Of a stretch of 6,455 nucleotides of DNA, positions 1 to 5,301 are shown in pieces. Every line of letters starts with the position of its first letter. The stretch's first letter is position 1. The DNA is from Nitrospinota bacterium (GTDB lineage: Bacteria > UBA8248 > JACPRG01). Under the pieces are notes generated by a model. That model was not told the origin of the DNA. It saw only the letters and a list, made by a program, of their open reading frames with translations, and made no database searches. The stretch spans positions 1-6,455 of the forward strand of contig JASLXW010000237.1 of the NCBI GenBank assembly GCA_030740135.1, in the 5' to 3' direction. A program made the translations under genes and the position numbers.

Positions 1-1
1 C

Positions 2-409
2 GCCGACCGCTCCACCCGGCTGTTCGACGACGTTCTTCCGACTTTGAGAGAATTGCGCCCCCGTTTCCGCCTCGCCCTTTTGACCAACACCCAATCCTTC
101 GGCCTGGATTTCATTCGCGAAACGGGTCTCGCCGGCCTTTTCGACGTGACGTGCTACTCGTTCGAATGCGGCTATCTCAAGCCGGACCCGAGAATCTTCC
201 AGTGGACGGCCGACCGCCTGGGCCTGGGGCCGGAGCATTTGACGATGGTCGGGGACAACCTGGAAAAGGATGTCCTGGCCGCCGAAGCGGCGGGGTGGCG
301 GGGAATCCTCATCAAGCGCTCAGAGGCGTCGCTTTCGCATTCCGAGACCGGCGACCACCCCCTGACCGTCCGCCTGCTTTCTGAAATCGTTCCGCTTCTG
401 GGCGACTGA
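2..409 (+). CDS. HAD-superfamily hydrolase, C-terminal part (5' truncated)
   Basis: The reading frame is open from base 2 to a TGA at 407-409, giving 135 residues with no start visible. The TTG at 44 lies inside the frame and is not a convincing start, because the sequence upstream (ADRSTRLFDDVLPT) already reads as HAD protein. Visible HAD motifs, numbered from the fragment's first residue, are motif II (LLTNT, about 26-30), motif III lysine (K60 in KPDP) and motif IV (GDNLEKD, 84-90). The nucleophile motif I (DxD) must lie beyond the left edge. These motifs and the spacing fit a cytosolic HAD-IA hydrolase of the phosphoglycolate phosphatase / haloacid dehalogenase-like group. The substrate cannot be told from this fragment. 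It is followed by about 127 bases before argB and a likely argB promoter, so it is probably not co-regulated with arginine synthesis. Family assignment is firm; function is open. Confidence 0.9.
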   Translation, partial: ADRSTRLFDDVLPTLRELRPRFRLALLTNTQSFGLDFIRETGLAGLFDVTCYSFECGYLKPDPRIFQWTADRLGLGPEHLTMVGDNLEKDVLAAEAAGWRGILIKRSEASLSHSETGDHPLTVRLLSEIVPLLGD

Positions 410-425
410 AACCGTCTCTTCCCTC

Positions 426-447
426 ATCCCGCGCCTTCTCTCGGGAT
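426..447 (+). terminator. weak inverted repeat after the HAD gene, possible terminator
   Basis: ATCCCG (426-431) and CGGGAT (442-447) form a perfect 6-bp inverted repeat around a 10-base loop, 17 bases after the HAD stop codon. The downstream tract TTCTTCCTGCATATT is only moderately T-rich, so this is a poor match to an intrinsic terminator. It also sits just upstream of the argB promoter and could instead be a regulator site. The repeat is directly visible; either role is inference. Confidence 0.3.
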
Positions 448-464
448 TCTTCCTGCATATTCAG

Positions 465-493
465 TTGAAACCCCGCCGGGCCGGGTCCATAAT
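465..493 (+). promoter_or_regulatory. sigma70-type promoter for the arg operon
   Basis: TTGAAA (465-470) matches the -35 consensus at 5 of 6 bases. It is separated by exactly 17 bases from CATAAT (488-493), which matches the -10 consensus at 5 of 6. Transcription would start near 499-501, leaving a leader of about 37 bases before the ATG at 537. The position between the HAD gene and argB is right for an operon promoter. Its elements overlap two alternative argB start codons (TTG 465 and ATG 492), which argues against those starts. An ATTCA at 459-463 resembles half of an ArgR box, but no partner half is present. Confidence 0.6.
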
Positions 494-536
494 GACGAAT
501 TCGATCCGGCCATTCCCAGCGAGAGCGATCCGCGAG

Positions 537-1427
537 ATGAACCTGACGCCCGGCGACAAAACGAACGTCCTCGTCCAGGCCCTCCCCTACATCCGCCGCT
601 TTCACGGCAAGACGGTCGTCGTGAAATACGGCGGGGCGGCCATGGACCAGGCGGACCTGCGCGAATCCTTCGCCGAGGATGTAACGCTTCTGAGCTACAT
701 CGGCATCCGGACGGTCATCGTCCACGGCGGCGGCCCCCAAATCGGCGAGGTGCTGGAGCGCCAGGGCAAAGAGACCCGGTTCGTCATGGGCCTCCGCGTC
801 ACCGACCCGGAAACCATGGACATCGTCTCCATGGTCCTGGGCGGCAAGGTGAACAAGGACATCGTCGGCTGGATCAACGCGCACGGCGGGCGCGCCGTCG
901 GGCTCTCCGGCGTGGACGGGGGCACCCTTCAGACCCGGAAGCTCCAGATCGACCCCCCCGAAGGCTGGGAGGGCGAGCCGCCGGATTTGGGCATGGTGGG
1001 AGAGATTCGGGAAGTCCGGCCCGGCCTGTTGGAGCTTTTGACCGAAAACGGATTCATCCCCGTCGTCGCCCCGATGGGCGTCGGCGAAGACGGCGCGCTA
1101 TACAACATCAACGCGGATACGGCCGCAGGACACATCGCGGGCGCCCTGCGGGCCGAAAAGATCGTGGTGCTGACCGACGTCGCGGGAATCCAGGACGATG
1201 ACGGCGGCCTCCTGACTTCTTTGGACAAAGACACGGTTCAGTCCCTTCAAAGCCGGGGCGTAATCGCCGGCGGAATGCTGCCCAAGGCGGACGCCTGTCT
1301 GCGGGCTCTCGAGGCCGGGGTCGGGAAGGCCCACATCATCGACGGCCGGGTCCCCCACTCGATCCTCCTGGAGGTCTTCACCGACCAGGGGATCGGGACG
1401 GAGATCGTCCTGGACCGACGGGAATAA
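537..1427 (+). CDS. argB: acetylglutamate kinase, arginine-sensitive type
   Basis: ArgB phosphorylates the gamma-carboxyl of N-acetyl-L-glutamate with ATP in the cytosol, the second step of ornithine/arginine synthesis. From ATG 537 the product has 296 residues, normal for hexameric NAGK. Visible amino-acid-kinase features are VKYGG with K30, HGGGPQI (63-69), GLRVTD with R87, NINAD (190-194), LTDVAG (212-217) and GGMLPK with K250. The N-terminal helix ending in LPYIRRF and the C-terminal HIIDGRVPHS segment (266-275) are typical of arginine-inhibited NAGKs; the E. coli enzyme lacks that N-terminal helix. Feedback inhibition by arginine is therefore likely but inferred. In-frame starts at TTG 465 (320 aa) and ATG 492 (311 aa) lie in the putative promoter and have no ribosome binding site. 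ATG 537 has only a weak GAGAG at 521-525. First gene of the arg cluster; argD follows after 69 bases. Function is certain, the start moderately so. Confidence 0.96.
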   Translation: MNLTPGDKTNVLVQALPYIRRFHGKTVVVKYGGAAMDQADLRESFAEDVTLLSYIGIRTVIVHGGGPQIGEVLERQGKETRFVMGLRVTDPETMDIVSMVLGGKVNKDIVGWINAHGGRAVGLSGVDGGTLQTRKLQIDPPEGWEGEPPDLGMVGEIREVRPGLLELLTENGFIPVVAPMGVGEDGALYNINADTAAGHIAGALRAEKIVVLTDVAGIQDDDGGLLTSLDKDTVQSLQSRGVIAGGMLPKADACLRALEAGVGKAHIIDGRVPHSILLEVFTDQGIGTEIVLDRRE

Positions 1428-1496
1428 CGGGCGCCGCGCGCCAAACACGGATGCCTGTCTCGGGCGTCTGCCTTTGGACAGAGGGAAAGGGTCGAC

Positions 1497-2708
1497 ATGA
1501 GATCCGAAGATTACATCCGCGAAGCGGAGAAATACGTCGCCAAGACCTACGGCCGGTACGCCATGGTCCCCGTCCGGGGAAAGGACACCCGCCTCTGGGA
1601 CGCGGACGGCAAGGAGTACACCGACTTCGTCGCGGGCCTGGCGGTCCTCAACCTGGGGCACTGCCACCCCAAGGTGGTCGAGGCCATCCGCGAGCAGGCG
1701 GGGACGTTGATGCACACCTCGAACCTGTTCCACATCCCGCCCCAGATCGAGCTGGCGAAGCGGCTGGTGGAGTCCTCTTTCGGCGACAAGGTTTTCTTCT
1801 GCAACAGCGGCGGCGAGGCCAACGAGGCGGCCATCAAGCTGGCCCGCAAGTACAGCTTCGACAAGTACGGCGAGGGCCGGGGCGACATCCTCGCCATGCT
1901 GGACTCCTTTCACGGCCGGACGCTGGCGACCATCGCCGCCACGGGACAGGAGAAAGTCCGCAAGGGTTTTTACCCGCCCTCTCCCGGATTCGTCCACGTC
2001 CCCTTCGACGACCTGGAGGCGGCCGAGGCCGCCGTGACCGACGCGACGTGCGCCGTCCTGGTGGAGCCGATCCAGGGGGAAGGGGGCGTCAACGTCCCGG
2101 GCGAGGGTTACCTGGCCGGCCTGCGCCGGCTGTGCGACGAGCGGGACCTGGTCCTTCTCCATGACGAAGTTCAGACGGGGATGGGCCGGACGGGGACGCT
2201 GTTCGCCTATGAGCAGGACGGTGTTGAGCCGGACGCCATGACCCTCGCCAAATCCCTGGCCGGCGGGACGGCCATCGGGGCCCTGGTGGCCCGGGAGCCT
2301 TTCATCTCCGCCCTCGGCCCCGGTACGCACGCCAGCACGTTCGGGGGAAATTTCCTGGCGACGGCGGCGGGCGTGGCGGCCATGGACGTTCTGGCGGAAG
2401 GGGGGCTTCTGGAGAACTGCCGGGAGATGGGAGCCTATCTCGTCTCCGGCCTGGAGACCCTCCGGGAAGGCCATCCCTGCATCCGGGGGGTTCGGGGCCG
2501 GGGCCTGCTCGTCGGCGTCGAGCTCGACCACGACGGCCCGGAATACGTCCTTCAGGCCATGGAGCGGGGGTTCCTGATCAACTGCACGATGGGCAACGTC
2601 CTCCGGTTCCTGCCGCCCTTGACGATCACCCAGGCCGATATCGACCGCCTCCTGGCCCTCCTGGACGAGATCCTTCCCGGGAAAAGCATTAATGGGAGCG
2701 ATAAATAA
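1497..2708 (+). CDS. argD: acetylornithine aminotransferase
   Basis: A class-III PLP aminotransferase that interconverts N-acetylglutamate semialdehyde plus glutamate and N-acetylornithine plus 2-oxoglutarate; many ArgD proteins also serve lysine synthesis as succinyl-DAP aminotransferase. The 403 residues match full family length. Visible motifs are NSGGEANEAAIK (103-114, PLP phosphate region), FHGRT (138-142, with the substrate-carboxylate arginine R141), HDEVQTGMGRTG (222-233, D223 contacting the PLP ring nitrogen), LAKSLAGG with the Schiff-base lysine K252, and a STFGGN segment. The ATG is preceded by GAGGGAAAGGG (1481-1491) at good spacing. The 69-base gap after argB holds only a small GC stem (1430-1442), so transcription with argB is likely. 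The argD stop overlaps an ATG at 2708 that opens a short, doubtful ORF into the repeat region. ArgD rather than ornithine or GABA aminotransferase is favoured by the arg neighbours and length. Confidence 0.96.
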   Translation: MRSEDYIREAEKYVAKTYGRYAMVPVRGKDTRLWDADGKEYTDFVAGLAVLNLGHCHPKVVEAIREQAGTLMHTSNLFHIPPQIELAKRLVESSFGDKVFFCNSGGEANEAAIKLARKYSFDKYGEGRGDILAMLDSFHGRTLATIAATGQEKVRKGFYPPSPGFVHVPFDDLEAAEAAVTDATCAVLVEPIQGEGGVNVPGEGYLAGLRRLCDERDLVLLHDEVQTGMGRTGTLFAYEQDGVEPDAMTLAKSLAGGTAIGALVAREPFISALGPGTHASTFGGNFLATAAGVAAMDVLAEGGLLENCREMGAYLVSGLETLREGHPCIRGVRGRGLLVGVELDHDGPEYVLQAMERGFLINCTMGNVLRFLPPLTITQADIDRLLALLDEILPGKSINGSDK

Positions 2709-2721
2709 TGGACAGGTTCTT

Positions 2722-2756
2722 CCAGGGGGGCTTTTTTGAAAAATCGCCCCCCTTGG
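2722..2756 (+). repeat. left G-run/C-run hairpin
   Basis: G6-C at 2725-2731 pairs with G-C6 at 2746-2752 (7 bp). The T6 run (2732-2737) can pair in part with the A5 run (2739-2743) inside. CCA (2722-2724) and TGG (2754-2756) extend the base past one bulged T. No T-tract follows, so termination is unlikely. It begins 14 bases after the argD stop codon. Confidence 0.8.
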
Positions 2757-2781
2757 ACCCCTCCCAGGGGTTGGGAACCCC
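2757..2781 (+). repeat. two mutually exclusive hairpins sharing AGGGGT
   Basis: ACCCCT (2757-2762) pairs with AGGGGT (2766-2771) across a CCC loop. The overlapping GGGGTT (2767-2772) pairs equally well with AACCCC (2776-2781) across a GGG loop. Both stems are 6 bp and perfect and cannot form together. The switch-like geometry is directly visible; any regulatory use is inference. Confidence 0.7.
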
Positions 2782-2816
2782 CCGAAAAACTTTTTTCGGC
2801 CCGGCAAAGCCGGGCC
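2782..2816 (+). repeat. tandem perfect hairpins, A/T-type then G/C-type
   Basis: CCGAAAAA (2782-2789) and TTTTTCGG (2792-2799) form a near-continuous palindrome. GGCCCGGC (2798-2805) and GCCGGGCC (2809-2816) form a perfect 8-bp stem with an AAA loop, sharing two bases with the first stem. The GC stem is followed by TTCCTGGGGG on the + strand and by GAAAAAAG on the - strand. Neither is a terminator T-tract. Confidence 0.8.
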
Positions 2817-2884
2817 TTCCTGGGGGTGGGTGTCGGGTAAACAGGACTGTTTGTCTGTGGCCCATCGATGGCGTCGGTCGTTGA

Positions 2885-2939
2885 CCGGATGCCCGTCCGC
2901 CTACGACACTCGCGTGTCTTCGGCGGTCGCAGCATCCGG
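2885..2939 (+). repeat. 55-nt compound stem-loop
   Basis: Three nested perfect stems share one axis: CCGGATGC (2885-2892) with GCATCCGG (2932-2939), CCGCC (2897-2901) with GGCGG (2922-2926), and GACAC (2905-2909) with GTGTC (2914-2918), closing on a TCGC tetraloop. Small, near-symmetric internal loops separate them (TAC/TTC, and CCGT/TCGCA). A competing CGGTC-GTT-GACCG stem (2875-2887) overlaps its left foot. Eighteen base pairs arranged this way are unlikely by chance, even at this GC content. Confidence 0.8.
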
Positions 2940-2955
2940 CCAAGATGCCAGTTTT

Positions 2956-2984
2956 TGCGATGGTGTGCGAAGCACACCATCGCA
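2956..2984 (+). repeat. perfect 13-bp stem with GAA loop
   Basis: TGCGATGGTGTGC (2956-2968) is perfectly complementary to GCACACCATCGCA (2972-2984) with only GAA between. A T5 run precedes it and ACTAATG follows, so there is no terminator T-tract on the + strand. On the - strand the stem is followed by AAAA, again not a terminator. It is the longest uninterrupted stem I found in the window. Confidence 0.9.
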
Positions 2985-2997
2985 CTAATGAAAGTTT

Positions 2998-3033
2998 TGC
3001 GGGGGGGGCGCCTTTCAAAAAGCGCCCCCCGCA
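2998..3033 (+). repeat. right G-run/C-run hairpin next to the argF RBS
   Basis: TGCGGGGGG (2998-3006) pairs with CCCCCCGCA (3025-3033) over 9 bp. After a two-G bulge, CGC (3009-3011) pairs with GCG (3022-3024), with CTTTC and A-run in the loop. It resembles the 2722-2756 hairpin read on the opposite strand. Its foot is two bases upstream of the argF Shine-Dalgarno, so it could affect ribosome access or protect a processed 5' end. Confidence 0.8.
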
Positions 3034-3035
3034 GC

Positions 3036-3042
3036 GGAAAGG
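3036..3042 (+). promoter_or_regulatory. ribosome binding site fixing the argF GTG start
   Basis: GGAAAGG lies 6 bases before GTG 3049. There is no ATG in frame nearby and the downstream protein begins as family members do (MKHLVSLDN), so this site decides the GTG start. Confidence 0.75.
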
Positions 3043-3048
3043 CAACTG

Positions 3049-3996
3049 GTGAAGCACCTGGTCAGCCTGGACAACATCAGCGCGGAGGAGGTCCACGCCC
3101 TCTTCGAGCGGGTCGATGAGCTTCTGGACGCCCGGAGCTCGGGGAAGACCGTCGCCCCGCTCCGGGGCAAGACGCTGGCCATGATCTTCCGGAAGCCCTC
3201 CACCCGGACCCGGATCTCCTTCCACGTGGGCATGAAGGAGCTGGGCGGCGACTCGATCATCCTTCGGGAGGACGAGATCCAGATCGGCCGGGGAGAGACC
3301 ATTGCCGATACGGCCCGGGTCCTCTCACGCTACGTGGACGGGATCATGATCCGCACCTTCGATCCGGCCGATGTCGAGGGTCTGGCCGAGTTCGGGACCG
3401 TCCCGGTGATCAACGGCCTTACGGATCTGGAACACCCCTGCCAGGTCCTGACCGATCTTTACACCATCCGGCGGAGATTCCCCGCGGGCCGGCGCCCCGA
3501 ATGGACGGATTGCAGGATCGCCTATGTGGGGGACGGCAACAACGTGGCCAACTCCTGGCTGCTCGCGGCGGGAAAGCTTGGTCTGCGCTTCTCCCTGGCC
3601 ACGCCGGCGGCGCACCCGGCGAATCCGGACATCGTCCGGCGCGCCCGGGAATCGGCGTCCGCCGGCGGCGCGGAGATCGAGATCGGCAACGACCCCCGAG
3701 AGGCCGTCCGGGAGGCCCATGTGATTTACACCGACACCTGGGTCAGCATGGGGGCCGAGAAGGAGCGCGCGGGCCGGCTGTCGAAGTTCGAGGGCTTCCA
3801 GGTCAACGCCGGGCTCCTCGCCCTTGCCGATCCCGAGGCCATCGTCATGCACTGCCTCCCCGCCCACCGGGGCGAGGAGATCACCGACGAGGTCATGGAC
3901 GGACCGCAAAGCGTCGTCTTCGATCAGGCGGAAAACCGGCTTCACGTCCAGAAGGGGATTCTCGTCAGGTTGATGGCCGACGAATCGGAAGGATAA
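3049..3996 (+). CDS. argF: ornithine carbamoyltransferase (anabolic)
   Basis: ArgF transfers the carbamoyl group of carbamoyl phosphate to ornithine, giving citrulline, in the cytosol (usually a trimer). From GTG 3049 the product has 315 residues, normal for the family. Visible motifs are the carbamoyl-phosphate loop FRKPSTRTR (S51-T-R-T-R55), HPCQ (129-132, followed by VLTDL), the ornithine-side DTWVSMG (229-235) and HCLPAHRG (268-275, with the reactive cysteine C269). HPCQ plus DTWVSMG and HCLP point to ornithine rather than aspartate carbamoyltransferase. The anabolic role is inferred from the argBD and argG neighbours; no arcA or arcC is nearby. argF is separated from argD by the hairpin cluster but only 4 bases from argG, so argF and argG are surely one transcriptional unit. 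Whether argF depends on the argB promoter or has its own cannot be settled here; I found no good promoter in the gap. Confidence 0.96.
   Translation: MKHLVSLDNISAEEVHALFERVDELLDARSSGKTVAPLRGKTLAMIFRKPSTRTRISFHVGMKELGGDSIILREDEIQIGRGETIADTARVLSRYVDGIMIRTFDPADVEGLAEFGTVPVINGLTDLEHPCQVLTDLYTIRRRFPAGRRPEWTDCRIAYVGDGNNVANSWLLAAGKLGLRFSLATPAAHPANPDIVRRARESASAGGAEIEIGNDPREAVREAHVIYTDTWVSMGAEKERAGRLSKFEGFQVNAGLLALADPEAIVMHCLPAHRGEEITDEVMDGPQSVVFDQAENRLHVQKGILVRLMADESEG
3987..3993 (+). promoter_or_regulatory. ribosome binding site fixing the argG TTG start
   Basis: GGAAGGA, within the last codons of argF, lies 7 bases before TTG 4001. The alternative in-frame GTG at 4013 has no comparable site, so the TTG start is favoured. 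Confidence 0.75.
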
Positions 3997-4000
3997 CGCC

Positions 4001-5218
4001 TTGAGCAAAGACGTGAGCAAGATCGTCCTGGCCTACTCGGGCGGGCTCGACACTTCGGTCATCATCCAGTGGCTCCGGGAGACCTACGGATGCCCGGTCG
4101 TCGCCTTCGTCGCGGACGTCGGCCAGGGGGAGGATCTGGAGGCCGTCCGCGAAAAGGCCCTGAAGACCGGGGCGACCGAATGTTTCGTGGAGGACCTCCG
4201 GGAGGAGTTCGTCCGGGACTACGTTTTCCCCATCATCCGCGCGGGGGCCGTCTACGAGGGAGGGTACCTGCTGGGGACGTCCATCGCCCGGCCCCTCATC
4301 GCCAAGGCCCAGATGGACCTCGCCCGCCGCGTCGGGGCCGACGCCGTCGCGCACGGGGCCACCGGCAAGGGCAACGACCAGGTCCGCTTCGAGCTGACCT
4401 ACCTGGCCGTCGATCCGAAGATCCGGATCATCGCCCCCTGGCGGGAATGGGACTTCAAGGGCCGGGAGGACCTCATCGCCTACGCGAAGACCCACGGCAT
4501 CCCGGTCCCCGTCACGAAGGAAAGGCCCTACAGCACGGACCGCAATCTTCTGCACCTCAGCTTCGAGGGCGGCGTCCTGGAGGACCCCTGGTCCGAGCCC
4601 CCGGAGGACATGTACGTCTTGACGGTCTCGCCCGAGAAGGCCCCGGACCGGCCCGAGTACGTCGAGATCGAGTTCGAGCGGGGCGACCCCGTATCCGTGA
4701 ACGGCGAGGCGTATACGCCGGCGAACCTCCTGGCCCGGCTGAACGGCCTGGCGGGCGCGCACGGGATCGGCCGGGCCGATCTGGTGGAGAACCGCTTCGT
4801 CGGCATCAAGTCGAGGGGGGTCTACGAGACCCCGGGCGGGACCCTCCTGCACGCCGCGCGCTCGGCCCTGGAGTCCATCGTCCTGGATCGGGAGGCGCTG
4901 CACCTGCGCGATCAGCTTATGCCGAAATACGCCGAGCAGGTCTACTACGGCTTCTGGTTCGCGCCCGAGCGGGAGATGATTCAAGCGGCGGTGGACAAGG
5001 CGGCGGAGGCCGTCACGGGCACGGCGCGGGTGAAGCTGTTCAAAGGATCGTGCGCGGTCGCCGGCCGGAAGTCCCCCCGCTCCCTCTACAGCGGCGACCA
5101 CGCCACGTTCGAGGCCGATGAGGTTTACGACCAGCGCCACGCGGAGGGATTCATCCGCCTCAACGCCCTGCGCCTGATGATGCGCGCGGCGGTCGAGGGC
5201 GAAAAACCACAAGAGTAA
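4001..5218 (+). CDS. argG: argininosuccinate synthase
   Basis: ArgG joins citrulline and aspartate with ATP cleavage to AMP and pyrophosphate, giving argininosuccinate, the penultimate step of arginine synthesis. The 405-residue product matches the usual length (about 400). Visible features are the ATP pyrophosphatase loop AYSGGLDTS (11-19), [14 protein letters not shown] (118-131, nucleotide/aspartate site), the [18 protein letters not shown] segment and [17 protein letters not shown] with YETPGG, all in family order. A TTG start is supported by GGAAGGA 7 bases upstream and gives the expected N-terminus ([15 protein letters not shown]). The gene follows argF after 4 bases, indicating translational coupling. 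It ends the + strand cluster; argH does not follow within the window, since the next gene is secF on the other strand. Confidence 0.97.
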   Translation: MSKDVSKIVLAYSGGLDTSVIIQWLRETYGCPVVAFVADVGQGEDLEAVREKALKTGATECFVEDLREEFVRDYVFPIIRAGAVYEGGYLLGTSIARPLIAKAQMDLARRVGADAVAHGATGKGNDQVRFELTYLAVDPKIRIIAPWREWDFKGREDLIAYAKTHGIPVPVTKERPYSTDRNLLHLSFEGGVLEDPWSEPPEDMYVLTVSPEKAPDRPEYVEIEFERGDPVSVNGEAYTPANLLARLNGLAGAHGIGRADLVENRFVGIKSRGVYETPGGTLLHAARSALESIVLDREALHLRDQLMPKYAEQVYYGFWFAPEREMIQAAVDKAAEAVTGTARVKLFKGSCAVAGRKSPRSLYSGDHATFEADEVYDQRHAEGFIRLNALRLMMRAAVEGEKPQE

Positions 5219-5243
5219 TCTATTCTTGGCGAAGTTTTGAAAC

Positions 5244-5265
5244 GCGACCCGTTTGGGTCTGTCGC
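5244..5265. terminator. weak hairpin between convergent argG and secF
   Basis: In the 83-base gap between the two convergent stop codons, GACCC (5246-5250) pairs with GGGTC (5255-5259) around GTTT. Alternatively GCGAC (5244-5248) can pair with GTCGC (5261-5265) at the base. There is no T-run on the + strand; on the - strand GCGTTTCAAAACTT follows, a poor tract. Its position suggests a bidirectional terminator, but the sequence is weak evidence and Rho-dependent termination is equally possible. Confidence 0.3.
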
Positions 5266-5301
5266 CTCACGCACCCTCAAAAGCCCTAAATCCTGCGCGG
5301 G

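Larger units (their letters stand above)
2709..3048. repeat. hairpin-cluster element filling the argD-argF gap
   Basis: This 340-base gap has no convincing gene. It is packed with inverted repeats, detailed in separate entries: a G6/C6 hairpin (2722-2756), two competing stems (2757-2781), two tight stems (2782-2816), a 10-bp palindrome (CCATCGATGG, 2862-2871), a 55-nt compound stem (2885-2939), a 13-bp perfect stem (2956-2984) and a second G-run hairpin (2998-3033). The first and last hairpins resemble each other in opposite orientation, so the block looks like an inverted-repeat-bounded, non-coding element. It starts 14 bases after the argD stop and ends two bases before the argF ribosome binding site. 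None of the stems is followed by a T-run on either strand, so they do not look like intrinsic terminators; T-runs sit inside loops. Neither a transposase nor an unambiguous target-site duplication is visible. REP/BIME- or MITE-like DNA is the best guess; a structured regulatory mRNA is the alternative. Confidence 0.75.

Noticed and set aside
449..464. ArgR operator overlapping the argB promoter
   Set aside because: Only one half-like ATTCA (459-463) is present; the expected TGAAT partner at the right spacing reads TTCCT.
312..884. 190-codon - strand frame spanning the HAD gene end, the promoter gap and argB
   Set aside because: It crosses two conserved + strand genes and a promoter-like intergenic region; no motif or ribosome binding site supports it.
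1098..2807. 569-codon open frame on the - strand across argB, argD and part of the hairpin gap
   Set aside because: It is antisense to two clearly conserved enzymes. Its product is low-complexity Gly/Arg/Asp/Ala-rich with no family motif, as expected for a shadow frame in GC-rich coding DNA.
2722..2816. Hairpins after argD as intrinsic terminators
   Set aside because: The stems are strong, but the T-runs lie inside loops or before the stems on both strands; none is followed by the required T-tract.
2881..2909. Internal promoter for argFG starting from TTGACC (2881-2886)
   Set aside because: The hexamer 17 bases downstream is CGACAC, not a -10 element; the ACTAAT at 2984-2989 has no matching -35.
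2709..3048. CRISPR array or tRNA gene in the gap
   Set aside because: There are no regularly spaced identical direct repeats with unique spacers, and no cloverleaf with conserved tRNA bases; the repeats are inverted and differ from each other.
2868..3119. 83-codon + strand frame in the hairpin gap running into argF
   Set aside because: It overlaps the argF start out of frame and is made of translated inverted repeats; no ribosome binding site is evident.
3965..5212. 415-codon open frame on the - strand opposite argG
   Set aside because: It mirrors argG almost exactly in extent, has no recognisable domain, and its composition is typical of antisense GC-rich frames.
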